A DNA stretch of 34,079 nt from an uncultured Planctomycetaceae bacterium. Lineage in GTDB: Bacteria; Planctomycetota; Planctomycetia; Pirellulales; Pirellulaceae. The notes beneath the pieces were generated by a model that searched no databases, was not told the DNA's origin, and was given only the letters and a program-made list of their open reading frames with translations. Each line of letters starts with the position of its first letter. The first letter of the stretch is position 1. Below, in pieces: positions 1 through 7,045 of this stretch. Position numbers and translations under genes: made by a program. The DNA is taken from positions 1 through 34,079 of the forward strand of contig CAIYOB010001269.1 in the NCBI GenBank assembly GCA_903927685.1, written 5' to 3'.

Positions 1-363
1 TTCCGTGAGGCCGTGCTGGGAAAGAAGCGGGATTACAAGCTGGGCTCCGTTGACCAGAGCGGGTCCAAGGCGGTCGTCGCGTTGGTGTCGGGGACGCCCA
101 GTGCCATCGGCTACAGCGGGATGGGCTACCAGACGCCCGACGTCAAGATGCTGCCGGTGGCGAAGCAGACAGGCCAAGCCGGGGTGGCGCCGACTTCGGC
201 CAACGCGGCCAACGGTTCCTATCCGATCACGCGACCGTTGCTGATCTACACCGCCGGGAAGCCAACGGGCCCTTTGAAAGACTACCTGGATTGGATCCTG
301 TCGGAGGAAGGCCAGACCGTGGTGCGGGAGCTGGGATACGTGTCCCTGGACGAACATGAGTGA
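1..363 (+). CDS. pstS: Phosphate ABC transporter substrate-binding protein PstS (3' end only)
   Basis: This is the C-terminal 120 residues of a periplasmic phosphate-binding protein; the 5' end lies outside the window and frame 1 is open from the first base. The segment SGTPSAIGYSGMGY followed by a PITRPLLIYT block and a final DYLDWILSEEGQ stretch is the typical end of PstS-type binding proteins, in which the last lobe closes over phosphate. The identity is strongly supported by the following pstC, pstA, pstB, pstB and phoU genes in order. The stop overlaps the pstC start by 8 bases, which implies translational coupling. The signal peptide and most phosphate ligands cannot be seen here. Confidence 0.9.
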   Translation, partial: FREAVLGKKRDYKLGSVDQSGSKAVVALVSGTPSAIGYSGMGYQTPDVKMLPVAKQTGQAGVAPTSANAANGSYPITRPLLIYTAGKPTGPLKDYLDWILSEEGQTVVRELGYVSLDEHE

Positions 364-1312
364 ACGGCCTGCGAACTCCGTTTCCCGCACGTCCGCGCCG
401 GCTGGCTTCGCCCCGCGGCTGAGGTCGGTCCTGGCGCGGACCGAACCGCTGGTCGAATGGACGATCCGGCTGTGCGGCTGGAGTGCGATCCTGTTTGTGG
501 CGGCCATCTTTTTCTTCGTGTTTCGAGAAGCCGCTCCGGTGCTGTGGGGCGAATTGGACCTGTGGGAGTTCTTCACCAGCCCGAACTGGATTCCGTCCTC
601 CGAGGTGCGTCCGCAGTACGGCGTTCTCGCGCTGCTGATCGGCACGCTGTCCGTCACGGGATTGGCCATGCTGCTGGCCGTTCCGCTGGGACTAGGGGCG
701 GCGGTCTACCTGTCCGAATTCTGCAGCGGCAAGGTCCGCGAAGTGCTGAAAGTGGTCATCGAGTTGTTGGCGGCCATCCCGTCCATCGTGTGGGGATTCA
801 TCGGCTACATGGTGATCGGTCCGGTCCTGATCGAGGTGACAGGGGCGGCCGTCGGGATCAACCTGCTGAACGGCGGCATCATTCTGGCGCTGATGAGTGT
901 GCCGGTCATCGTGTCGGTGGGCGAGGACGCACTGAAGGCCGTGCCCGACTCGTACCGCGAGGCGGCGTTGGCGCTGGGCGCCAGCCGGTGGGAGATCGTG
1001 TACCGGGTCCTGTTTCCGGCGGCCAAGAACGGCTTGCTGGCGGCGGTGCTGCTGGGCGTCGGCCGGGCCATCGGCGAGACGATGGCCGTGCTGATGGCCA
1101 CCGGTCACGCCGTGCAGATCCCCACCAGTCTGCTGGATCCCATCCGCACGCTGACCGCAACCGTGGCCGCCGAACTGGGAGACGTCGTCGCGGGCGGGAC
1201 TCACTACCGGGTGTTGTTCGTGATTGGGTTGGCGCTGTTTGCCGTGTCGTTTGTGGTCAATCTCACGGCGGATCTGGCTGTCAAGGGAATACGCAGTGAC
1301 AAGAACGGCTGA
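356..1312 (+). CDS. pstC: Phosphate ABC transporter permease PstC
   Basis: One of the two inner-membrane permeases of the Pst phosphate importer, 318 residues. About six membrane segments are visible (near residues 41-57, 90-118, 133-155, 171-190, 225-247 and 285-304). The cytoplasmic EAA loop that docks on the ATPase is clear at residues 202-221 (EAALALGASRWEIVYRVLFP). The sequence IPSIVWGFIG in segment three and the GRAIGETMAV segment are characteristic of PstC/PstA permeases. The ATG overlaps the end of pstS, and the 3' end overlaps the GTG start of pstA by 17 bases. Length is normal for PstC. Confidence 0.93.
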   Translation: MSERPANSVSRTSAPAGFAPRLRSVLARTEPLVEWTIRLCGWSAILFVAAIFFFVFREAAPVLWGELDLWEFFTSPNWIPSSEVRPQYGVLALLIGTLSVTGLAMLLAVPLGLGAAVYLSEFCSGKVREVLKVVIELLAAIPSIVWGFIGYMVIGPVLIEVTGAAVGINLLNGGIILALMSVPVIVSVGEDALKAVPDSYREAALALGASRWEIVYRVLFPAAKNGLLAAVLLGVGRAIGETMAVLMATGHAVQIPTSLLDPIRTLTATVAAELGDVVAGGTHYRVLFVIGLALFAVSFVVNLTADLAVKGIRSDKNG

Positions 1313-2240
1313 GGCGAGCCAAAGCGACCGGCTTCCCGAACAGGAGGTCTTTGCCCCTTCGCCGCTGGAACGGCGGAAGAAGGTCACGGAGACCATTGCC
1401 CAGTACGTTTTCCTGGCGATGACACTCAGCCTGGTCGTGCCCGTCTTCGCGATTCTGGGCTACATCCTGGTGCATGCCTGGCCCGCGCTGACGCCGGCCT
1501 TCATTTGGGAAAACCCGCGGGATTTCATGACCGCCGGCGGGCTGTGGGCCCCGTTGATTGGGACGTTCTTCCTGGTCCTGATCTCGCTGTTGGTGGCGGC
1601 CCCCGTGGGGATCCTGGCGGGCGTCTATCTGAACGAGTACGCCGGCGACAACTGGCTGACCCGGATTGTCAATCTGGCGGTCGTCAACTTGGCCGGCGTT
1701 CCCAGTATCGTGCATGCCTTGTTCGGCGTCGGGGCGTTTGTCCTGTTTGCCGGCCTGGGCCGCTCGCTGCTGGCCGCCTCCTGCACCCTGGCGGTGATGA
1801 CCTTGCCGGTGATCATCACCAGCACGCGCGAGGCGTTGGCCGCGGTCCCGATGTCGTTTCGGGAAGCCTGCTGGAACCTGGGCGCCTCGCGCTGGCAGAC
1901 GATTCGCACGATCGTGCTCCCGAATTCGATCAGCGGGATCCTGACCGGGGTGATCCTCCAGGTCTCCCGGGCGGCGGGCGAAACGGCCCCCATCCTGTTC
2001 ACGGGGGCGGTGTTCTTTACGCCCATCCCGGACCACGGCTGGCAGGCCTTCCTGCCGTACGGCCTGGGCGACCGCTGCATGGCCTTGTCGATGCACCTGT
2101 TCACCCTGTGCACCCAGGTGCGCGGCGTTTCGGACGAACTGCAGTTCGGCACCGCGTTCGTGTTGATTGGGCTGGTCTTGCTGGTGAACAGCCTGTCGAT
2201 CGGCGTGCGGACCTACCTGCGTTCGCGAAAGAGGTGGTGA
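1296..2240 (+). CDS. pstA: Phosphate ABC transporter permease PstA
   Basis: Second permease of the phosphate importer, 314 residues from a GTG start. I prefer GTG at 1296 because AAGGGA lies 7 bases upstream and the product begins with a short soluble tail before the first membrane helix; the in-frame ATG at 1224 would only add residues read from inside pstC. The EAA docking loop is at residues 190-209 (EACWNLGASRWQTIRTIVLP), and VPSIVHALFGVGAFV and SRAAGETAPILFTGA are family-typical segments, the latter facing the translocation path. It overlaps pstC by 17 bases and ends 5 bases before the first pstB. It should pair with PstC to form the channel. Confidence 0.92.
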   Translation: MTRTAEASQSDRLPEQEVFAPSPLERRKKVTETIAQYVFLAMTLSLVVPVFAILGYILVHAWPALTPAFIWENPRDFMTAGGLWAPLIGTFFLVLISLLVAAPVGILAGVYLNEYAGDNWLTRIVNLAVVNLAGVPSIVHALFGVGAFVLFAGLGRSLLAASCTLAVMTLPVIITSTREALAAVPMSFREACWNLGASRWQTIRTIVLPNSISGILTGVILQVSRAAGETAPILFTGAVFFTPIPDHGWQAFLPYGLGDRCMALSMHLFTLCTQVRGVSDELQFGTAFVLIGLVLLVNSLSIGVRTYLRSRKRW

Positions 2241-2245
2241 GTCCC

Positions 2246-2998
2246 ATGGCGGCTGCGGTACGCTTCCAAGACGTCTCGGTGAACTACGGCGCCCACCCCG
2301 CGTTGCGCGAGATTACGTTGGAGATTCCCGCCAGGCAGATCTTCGGGATCATCGGTCCAGCCAATTCGGGCAAGACCACGCTGCTGAAGTGCATCAATCG
2401 CACCATTGACTTTGTCCCGTCCGCACGCGTCCAGGGGCAAGTCCTGGTGGGTGGCGAAGACGTCGCACACATGCGCAACGCCTATGCGCTACGGCGGCGC
2501 GTCGGCATGGTGTTCCCGCTGCCGGTGGGCTTGCCCCTGTCCGTGTTTGACAACGTGGCCTACGCGCCGCGGCGCGCCGGCTTGCACGACCGCGGCGAAC
2601 TCGAGGCGTTGGTCGAGACGTGTCTGCGGCAGGCGATGCTGTGGGACGAGGTCAAGGACCGGCTGAGCACCTTGGGCACGAAGCTGTCCGGCGGCCAGCA
2701 ACAGCGTCTGACGCTGGCTCGGGCCCTGTCGCACCGTCCCGAGATCCTGTGCCTGGACGAATTCTCGATTGCGATCGATCCCGTGACCACGATGAAGATC
2801 GAGGATGTGCTGCTGGAGCTGAAAAACCAGATGACGATCGTCCTGGTGACCAACCTGGTCCAGCAGGCGCACCGCCTGGCCGATCGCACCGCATTCCTGA
2901 ACAAGTCGGAACTGATCGAGGTGGGCGAAACGGAAAAGATCTTCGAGCATCCCGACAACCCCGCCACCGAAGCGTATGTCACGGGAGGGTTCGGCTGA
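2246..2998 (+). CDS. pstB: PstB-like ATPase 1, intact signature but lacking Q-loop and H-loop residues
   Basis: ATP-binding subunit of the Pst importer, 250 residues. Walker A is at residues 37-45 (GPANSGKTT), the ABC signature LSGGQ at 147-151 and Walker B at 167-172 (ILCLDE). Two catalytic positions deviate from PstB: the Q-loop reads MVFPLP, so the glutamine is proline 91, and the switch region reads LVTNLVQQA, so the H-loop histidine is asparagine 203. The D-loop is IAID in place of SALD. This subunit offers a good signature to a partner but its own Walker face should hydrolyse poorly. The in-frame open stretch upstream of 2246 is a shadow of pstA. Stop and next start overlap as TGATG. 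Confidence 0.9.
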   Translation: MAAAVRFQDVSVNYGAHPALREITLEIPARQIFGIIGPANSGKTTLLKCINRTIDFVPSARVQGQVLVGGEDVAHMRNAYALRRRVGMVFPLPVGLPLSVFDNVAYAPRRAGLHDRGELEALVETCLRQAMLWDEVKDRLSTLGTKLSGGQQQRLTLARALSHRPEILCLDEFSIAIDPVTTMKIEDVLLELKNQMTIVLVTNLVQQAHRLADRTAFLNKSELIEVGETEKIFEHPDNPATEAYVTGGFG

Positions 2999-3789
2999 TG
3001 ACGGCCTCGGCGTCCACTCCACTCGCTGCGCACTGCATCCACACCCGGGACTTGAACCTGTGGTACGAGGACTTTCAGGCCCTGAAGCGAATTACGGTCG
3101 AGATCCGACAGGGTCTGATCACGGGCTTGATCGGGCCGTCCGGCTGCGGCAAGACGACCCTGCTGCGCTGTTTCAATCGGATCAACGAGCGGTACGGCAA
3201 CGTCACGACGACCGGCGAGATCACCATCCTGGGCCGCAATATCTACGATCCGGGCGTGTCGCTGAGCGCCCTGCGAAAGACGGTCGGGATGGTCTTTCAA
3301 CGGCCCAATCCGCTGCCCATTTCGATCTTTGACAACGTGTTGTTCGGCATCCGGGTCCATACGCCTCGCGGCGAGCTGCCGGCCAGCCGTCAGCACGAGT
3401 TGGTCGAGACGGCGCTTCGCGAAGTCGATCTGTGGGACGAGGTGAAGGACCGCCTGAAGAAGAAAGCGACCGGCCTGACGCTCGAACAGCAGCAGAAGCT
3501 GTGCATCGCCCGCTTGTTGCCGCTCAAGCCCCAGGTCATCTTGATGGATGAACCCTGTTCGGCTTTGGACGCCGAAGGGACGGAACGGATCGAGGAGCTG
3601 TTGGACAGCTTGCGCGATCGCTATACGGTCGTGATCGTCACGCACAACATGGCCCAGGCGCGCCGCGCGACGGACGAGTGCATTTTCATGCTGCTGGGCG
3701 AGTTGATCGAGCATGGCGCGACCGAACAGATTTTTTTCAACCCGCAGCGAGAACAGACGGAAATGTATATCGAGGGCCGCTACGGGTAA
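2998..3789 (+). CDS. pstB: PstB-like ATPase 2, intact Walker/Q/H motifs but degenerate signature
   Basis: Second ATP-binding subunit of the same operon, 263 residues. Walker A is at residues 46-54 (GPSGCGKTT), the Q-loop glutamine at 101 (MVFQRPNPLP), Walker B at 180-185 (VILMDE) followed by the usual PCSALD, and the H-loop histidine at 216 (VTHNMAQA). The ABC signature is degenerate: LTLEQ at 160-164 in place of LSGGQ, although the following QQKLCIAR is PstB-like. Its defects complement those of the preceding gene, so the two proteins probably form a heterodimer. The ATG sits in a TGATG overlap with the upstream stop. The extra in-frame sequence before 2998 is a shadow of the upstream pstB. 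Confidence 0.9.
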   Translation: MTASASTPLAAHCIHTRDLNLWYEDFQALKRITVEIRQGLITGLIGPSGCGKTTLLRCFNRINERYGNVTTTGEITILGRNIYDPGVSLSALRKTVGMVFQRPNPLPISIFDNVLFGIRVHTPRGELPASRQHELVETALREVDLWDEVKDRLKKKATGLTLEQQQKLCIARLLPLKPQVILMDEPCSALDAEGTERIEELLDSLRDRYTVVIVTHNMAQARRATDECIFMLLGELIEHGATEQIFFNPQREQTEMYIEGRYG

Positions 3790-3805
3790 GAGGGGAGACG
3801 GAGCG

Positions 3806-4507
3806 ATGAAGAAGTTTGACAACGAACTGGCTGCCGTGCAAAAGTCGCTGAGCGAAATGGCGGACTTGGCGCGGTCGATGGTCTACGTGATGGCCGCCGC
3901 CGTCAAGGACCGCACCCGGGACGTCCAGGCGGAAATCTACGAGTCCGAAGGTCGGCTGAACAAGATGCAGACCCAAATCGACCACGAGGCGATCCGGATG
4001 TTGACCGTGTATGGTCCGGTGGCCAAGGATCTGCGGTTCATCCTGGTCAGCACGCACATGACGTCCCAGCTCGAACGGATGGGCGATCAGGTGGTCAACG
4101 TCATCCAGTCGTTGCAGATGATGCGTTCCGCTGCGGCGACCCACCCGTTGCTGCCGAATGTCGTGAAACTGGCCCATCTGGCCTGCGAAATGGTCGACGC
4201 GGCGCTGGACGCTTATTTTTCCCAGAACGCCGAAAAAGCGGAACTGACCCGGCAGCGGGATGACGTGGTCGACGCGCTGAACGACCAGGTGCTGAAAGAA
4301 GTGCTGACGGACGAGGTGCTGCGCCAAGTCCTGTCCGGCGCGACGGATATCGCCGACGCCGTGGCCCAGATCCTGATCGCCCGCTACCTGGAGCGGATTG
4401 CGGACCAGGCGAAGAACATCTGCAAAGAAGTGATTTACATGGTCCGGGGCGACGACGTCCGCCACAAGCGTCCCAAACCGTGGGGGACGCCAGAAGTGGC
4501 GAGTTGA
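3806..4507 (+). CDS. phoU: Phosphate signalling protein PhoU
   Basis: Cytoplasmic regulator linking the Pst transporter to the phosphate two-component system, 233 residues. PhoU proteins are two three-helix bundles with a metal-binding acidic motif in each; these appear here as ERMGDQVVN in the first half and ERIADQAKN in the second. The N-terminus MKKFDNELAAVQKSL and the length fit the family. I choose ATG at 3806 because AGGGGAG lies about 9 bases upstream; a longer frame back to 3713 only reads into pstB. It is the last gene of the pst operon, 16 bases after pstB, and is followed by csrA in the opposite direction. No phoB or phoR is in the window. Confidence 0.92.
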   Translation: MKKFDNELAAVQKSLSEMADLARSMVYVMAAAVKDRTRDVQAEIYESEGRLNKMQTQIDHEAIRMLTVYGPVAKDLRFILVSTHMTSQLERMGDQVVNVIQSLQMMRSAAATHPLLPNVVKLAHLACEMVDAALDAYFSQNAEKAELTRQRDDVVDALNDQVLKEVLTDEVLRQVLSGATDIADAVAQILIARYLERIADQAKNICKEVIYMVRGDDVRHKRPKPWGTPEVAS

Positions 4508-4536
4508 GCGGCGGTCGCGGCGCGGGACGGTTGCGC

Positions 4537-4773
4537 TCAGCGTGCGCGGGGCGCGTGAACGGCGCCGATTTCGCACGTCTCCGCGGGCTGCAATTGAGCC
4601 GCCTTTTCGTTCTCGCGTTTGATCGCCTCGTATACCTCCTGACGGTGTACGGGCACGTCCGTTGGCGCCTGAATCCCCAGCCGCACCTTGTCGCCGCGGA
4701 TATCTACGATCGTGACTACCACGTCGTCGCCAATGATGATGCTTTCGTCACGATGTCTCGACAACACCAACAT
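4537..4773 (-). CDS. csrA: Carbon storage regulator / translational repressor CsrA
   Basis: Small RNA-binding regulator of 78 residues. The start [20 protein letters not shown], then VRLGIQAP and [12 protein letters not shown], covers the whole CsrA beta fold with its RNA-binding arginine region; about 20 residues of variable tail follow. CsrA binds GGA-containing leaders, often over the ribosome site, and its classical target in flagellated bacteria is flagellin mRNA. Its own leader has GAGGAG at 4780-4785, containing a GGA core, so autoregulation is possible but not shown. It lies downstream of fliW on the same strand with a 174-base gap, so it may have its own promoter. It converges on phoU with only 29 bases between. 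Confidence 0.96.
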   Translation of the reverse strand: MLVLSRHRDESIIIGDDVVVTIVDIRGDKVRLGIQAPTDVPVHRQEVYEAIKRENEKAAQLQPAETCEIGAVHAPRAR

Positions 4774-4947
4774 CGTTGGCTCCTCATGTCTATGCTAAAG
4801 CTTTCCCCGTGCCTCCCGGCAGAACTCGCTCCCAGTGCCTCGAGTTCATCCGCCGACTCTCGACTCACTGGAAGTATCGGCGACACTTAACGCGGCAATC
4901 ACTTCGCAGCGCTTGCCGCGGCGGCTTTTGCCGGGTTCGCTGGTGAA

Positions 4948-5388
4948 TTAGGCGATCTTGCGCAAGGGCAGCGGGAATTTGGGCAGGGCGAGTTGTAGCG
5001 GTTGTTCATCGCCGGTCACAACTTGACGACCGATGCGGCGATTGAGGTTCAGAATCACGGGCGCCCGCAGGTTCAGCGTCAGCCCGTCCTCGTTGCGACC
5101 GACCGGCACCAGGACGAACGCTTCGTCCAGTACGGCCAGTTCCAGCGGTGTCAGCTGATGGCGCTGGATCAAGACGCGATAGTCGGGAATGAAACGGCGC
5201 GGACTGACCATGGGCAAGGCCACGGCCGGCTCGGTCACGCTCTGCAGCCACGCCACCCCGGAACTGCGCGGGTCGGCTAACAGGACCCAATGGCGGTGGG
5301 CTTCCAGCCCGATCAGGCCGCGCGAGAACAACAGCACATCCTCGGGCATGATTTCGACGCTGCCGAACCGAGAGGTGTTCAGTTGCAT
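4948..5388 (-). CDS. fliW: Flagellar assembly factor FliW
   Basis: FliW, 146 residues, the protein antagonist of CsrA. FliW binds either flagellin or CsrA, so that free flagellin releases FliW to inhibit CsrA and the secretion state sets flagellin translation. Recognisable parts are FGSVEIMPEDVLLFSRGLIG at the N-terminus, the FVLVPV region and LNLRAPVILNLNRRIGRQVV near the C-terminus, all typical of the family. Length is close to the usual 150. The fliW-csrA pair implies a flagellated stage, as in the swarmer cells of many planctomycetes, though no flagellar structural gene is in the window. The start ATG at 5388 faces a roughly 300-base divergent region. Confidence 0.95.
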   Translation of the reverse strand: MQLNTSRFGSVEIMPEDVLLFSRGLIGLEAHRHWVLLADPRSSGVAWLQSVTEPAVALPMVSPRRFIPDYRVLIQRHQLTPLELAVLDEAFVLVPVGRNEDGLTLNLRAPVILNLNRRIGRQVVTGDEQPLQLALPKFPLPLRKIA

Positions 5389-5689
5389 AACCGATTCCGT
5401 GTAGGGTGAACATCCGGACGAACCGTGTCCGGTCGGGCAGATGCCGGGGCGAGAGGGGACCTTCTGGGATCAACATCGGCAACAAGGGCACCGCAAGACC
5501 AGCAAAACCGCTAGAACTGGATCAGCCGGTGCGAGGCGGGGATGGTTGCATGGCCGTGCGCGGTGCGATAGAACGTTGTCCTGGGCCCGCTTCTGGCAGT
5601 GCTCTTGTCAGCGCATCGTCGTCCGCTCGCTCCGCGAGCGGTTGCTTTGGGGATCGTCTTTGTCAGCGAACGAAAGGAGAGACGCAGAA
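5389..5689. promoter_or_regulatory. Divergent intergenic region fliW / Gfo-Idh-MocA gene with a short hairpin
   Basis: This stretch of about 300 bases separates the divergent fliW and oxidoreductase starts and must hold both promoters. No convincing -35/-10 pair was identified. At 5623-5641 there is a perfect 8-bp inverted repeat (CCGCTCGC and GCGAGCGG) around a 3-base loop, about 50 bases before the oxidoreductase start, probably in its leader. A good ribosome site (AGGAGA, 5675-5680) precedes the ATG at 5690. The open frames that cross this interval have no family-like content. Confidence 0.4.
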
Positions 5690-7000
5690 ATGGATCAGAA
5701 ACCTGAGAACTTATCGCGTCGCGAGTTGTTACGGCGAGCGGCGGCAGCCGGGGTCGCTATCCCCTGGCTGGTGCGTGGCCGGGCACTCGGCCTGGACAGC
5801 GTGGCAGCCGCCTCGGAGCGAATCACTCTGGGTGTGATCGGCATCGGGCCGCGGGCGACGTACGACTTGCGCGGCATCCTGCCCAAGTCCGACGTCCAGT
5901 GCGTGGCGATCGCCGACGTGCAGGCCAGCCGCCGCGAGGCCGGCAAGAAGCTGGTCGACGAGCACTACGGCAACCAGGATTGCGTTCTGTACCGGGACTT
6001 TCGCGAATTGCTGGCGCGCCCGGACATTGACGCGGTCCTGATCGGCACGGGCGACCGCTGGCACGCCCCGGCGTCGATCCTGGCGGCCCAGGCCGGCAAG
6101 GATGTGTACAGCGAAAAGCCCTGCGGCCTGACAATCGGGCTGTGCCAAACCCTGGACGACACGATCCGGCAGACCAAGCGGGTCTTCCAGGCCGGCACAC
6201 AGCGGCGGAGCGTGGCGAATTTCCAGGCGGCGATTCGGCTGGCGCAAAGCGGCAAGCTGGGCAAGATCCACACGCTGTACGCCTCGGTCTACACGCCATC
6301 GATCGAGACGACCTGGCTGCCGGGCGAGCCGACTCCGCCGCGCGACGTCTGCGACTGGGATCTGTGGCTGGGCCCGGCTCCGTGGCGGCCCTACAATTCG
6401 AGGTATGTCGCCGGGGGCTGGCGCGGGTACTGGGATTTCGACTCGGGGGCCAAACTCCTGGACTGGGGCGCCCACACGGTGGACCTGTGCCAATGGGCCA
6501 ATGCCGCGGACGACACGCTGCCGATCGAGTACGAGCCGGCGGGCAAGACGATCCAATGCCGTTATGCCAATGGCGTGAAATTGATCCTGGACTGCCTGGA
6601 GACTCCGTTCGGCCAGCGTCCCGGTTGGGTCCAGGCGCTGGGCACTTGTCCGGTCCGGTTCGTCGGCGACGAGGGTTGGGTGGAAACCGGGGACAGCGGC
6701 GGCATCGAGGTGCAGCCGGCCTCGCTGAAAGCCGAGTTGCAGGACGTGACGGGCAAGCGGGAGAGCGGGCTCGACGTGGCCACACACTCCCGCAATTTCA
6801 TCGATTGCGTCAAGTCACGGGCTCAGCCCGCGGCCAACTCGAACGTCATGCGGCACTCCCACATCGCCTGCCACGCGGCGGCCCTGGCCTGGGTATTGAA
6901 CCGCAAACTGACGGTGGACCCGGTCAAGGAGGAGTTCGTCGGCGACGACGAGGCGAACGGACTGCGCACCCGTCCCGCCCGCGCGCCGTGGGCCGGTTGA
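5690..7000 (+). CDS. Gfo/Idh/MocA family oxidoreductase with Tat signal
   Basis: A 436-residue NAD(P)-dependent oxidoreductase of the glucose-fructose oxidoreductase/inositol dehydrogenase family. The N-terminus has a twin-arginine leader (SRRELLRR, residues 9-16, then AAAAGVAIPWLV), so it should be exported folded with its cofactor. The Rossmann start GVIGIGPRA is at 48-56, the catalytic EKP motif at 142-144 and the substrate-domain motif DWGAHTVD at 258-265. Planctomycetes carry many such exported paralogues, thought to act on sugars or cyclitols; the substrate cannot be told from sequence. ATG at 5690 is chosen for its ribosome site and because the leader begins there; the longer frame back to 5441 is non-coding. 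The second copy in the window is at 32701-34005. Confidence 0.9.
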   Translation: MDQKPENLSRRELLRRAAAAGVAIPWLVRGRALGLDSVAAASERITLGVIGIGPRATYDLRGILPKSDVQCVAIADVQASRREAGKKLVDEHYGNQDCVLYRDFRELLARPDIDAVLIGTGDRWHAPASILAAQAGKDVYSEKPCGLTIGLCQTLDDTIRQTKRVFQAGTQRRSVANFQAAIRLAQSGKLGKIHTLYASVYTPSIETTWLPGEPTPPRDVCDWDLWLGPAPWRPYNSRYVAGGWRGYWDFDSGAKLLDWGAHTVDLCQWANAADDTLPIEYEPAGKTIQCRYANGVKLILDCLETPFGQRPGWVQALGTCPVRFVGDEGWVETGDSGGIEVQPASLKAELQDVTGKRESGLDVATHSRNFIDCVKSRAQPAANSNVMRHSHIACHAAALAWVLNRKLTVDPVKEEFVGDDEANGLRTRPARAPWAG

Positions 7001-7045
7001 CGGGCGCGCCGTGAACGACCAGCGCAACCCCAGCCCGCGGCGGCG

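Noticed and set aside
2246..3789. Decaying duplicate pstB (pseudogene)
   Set aside because: Both frames are intact, full length and overlapping in an operon, and the altered motifs are complementary and not random.
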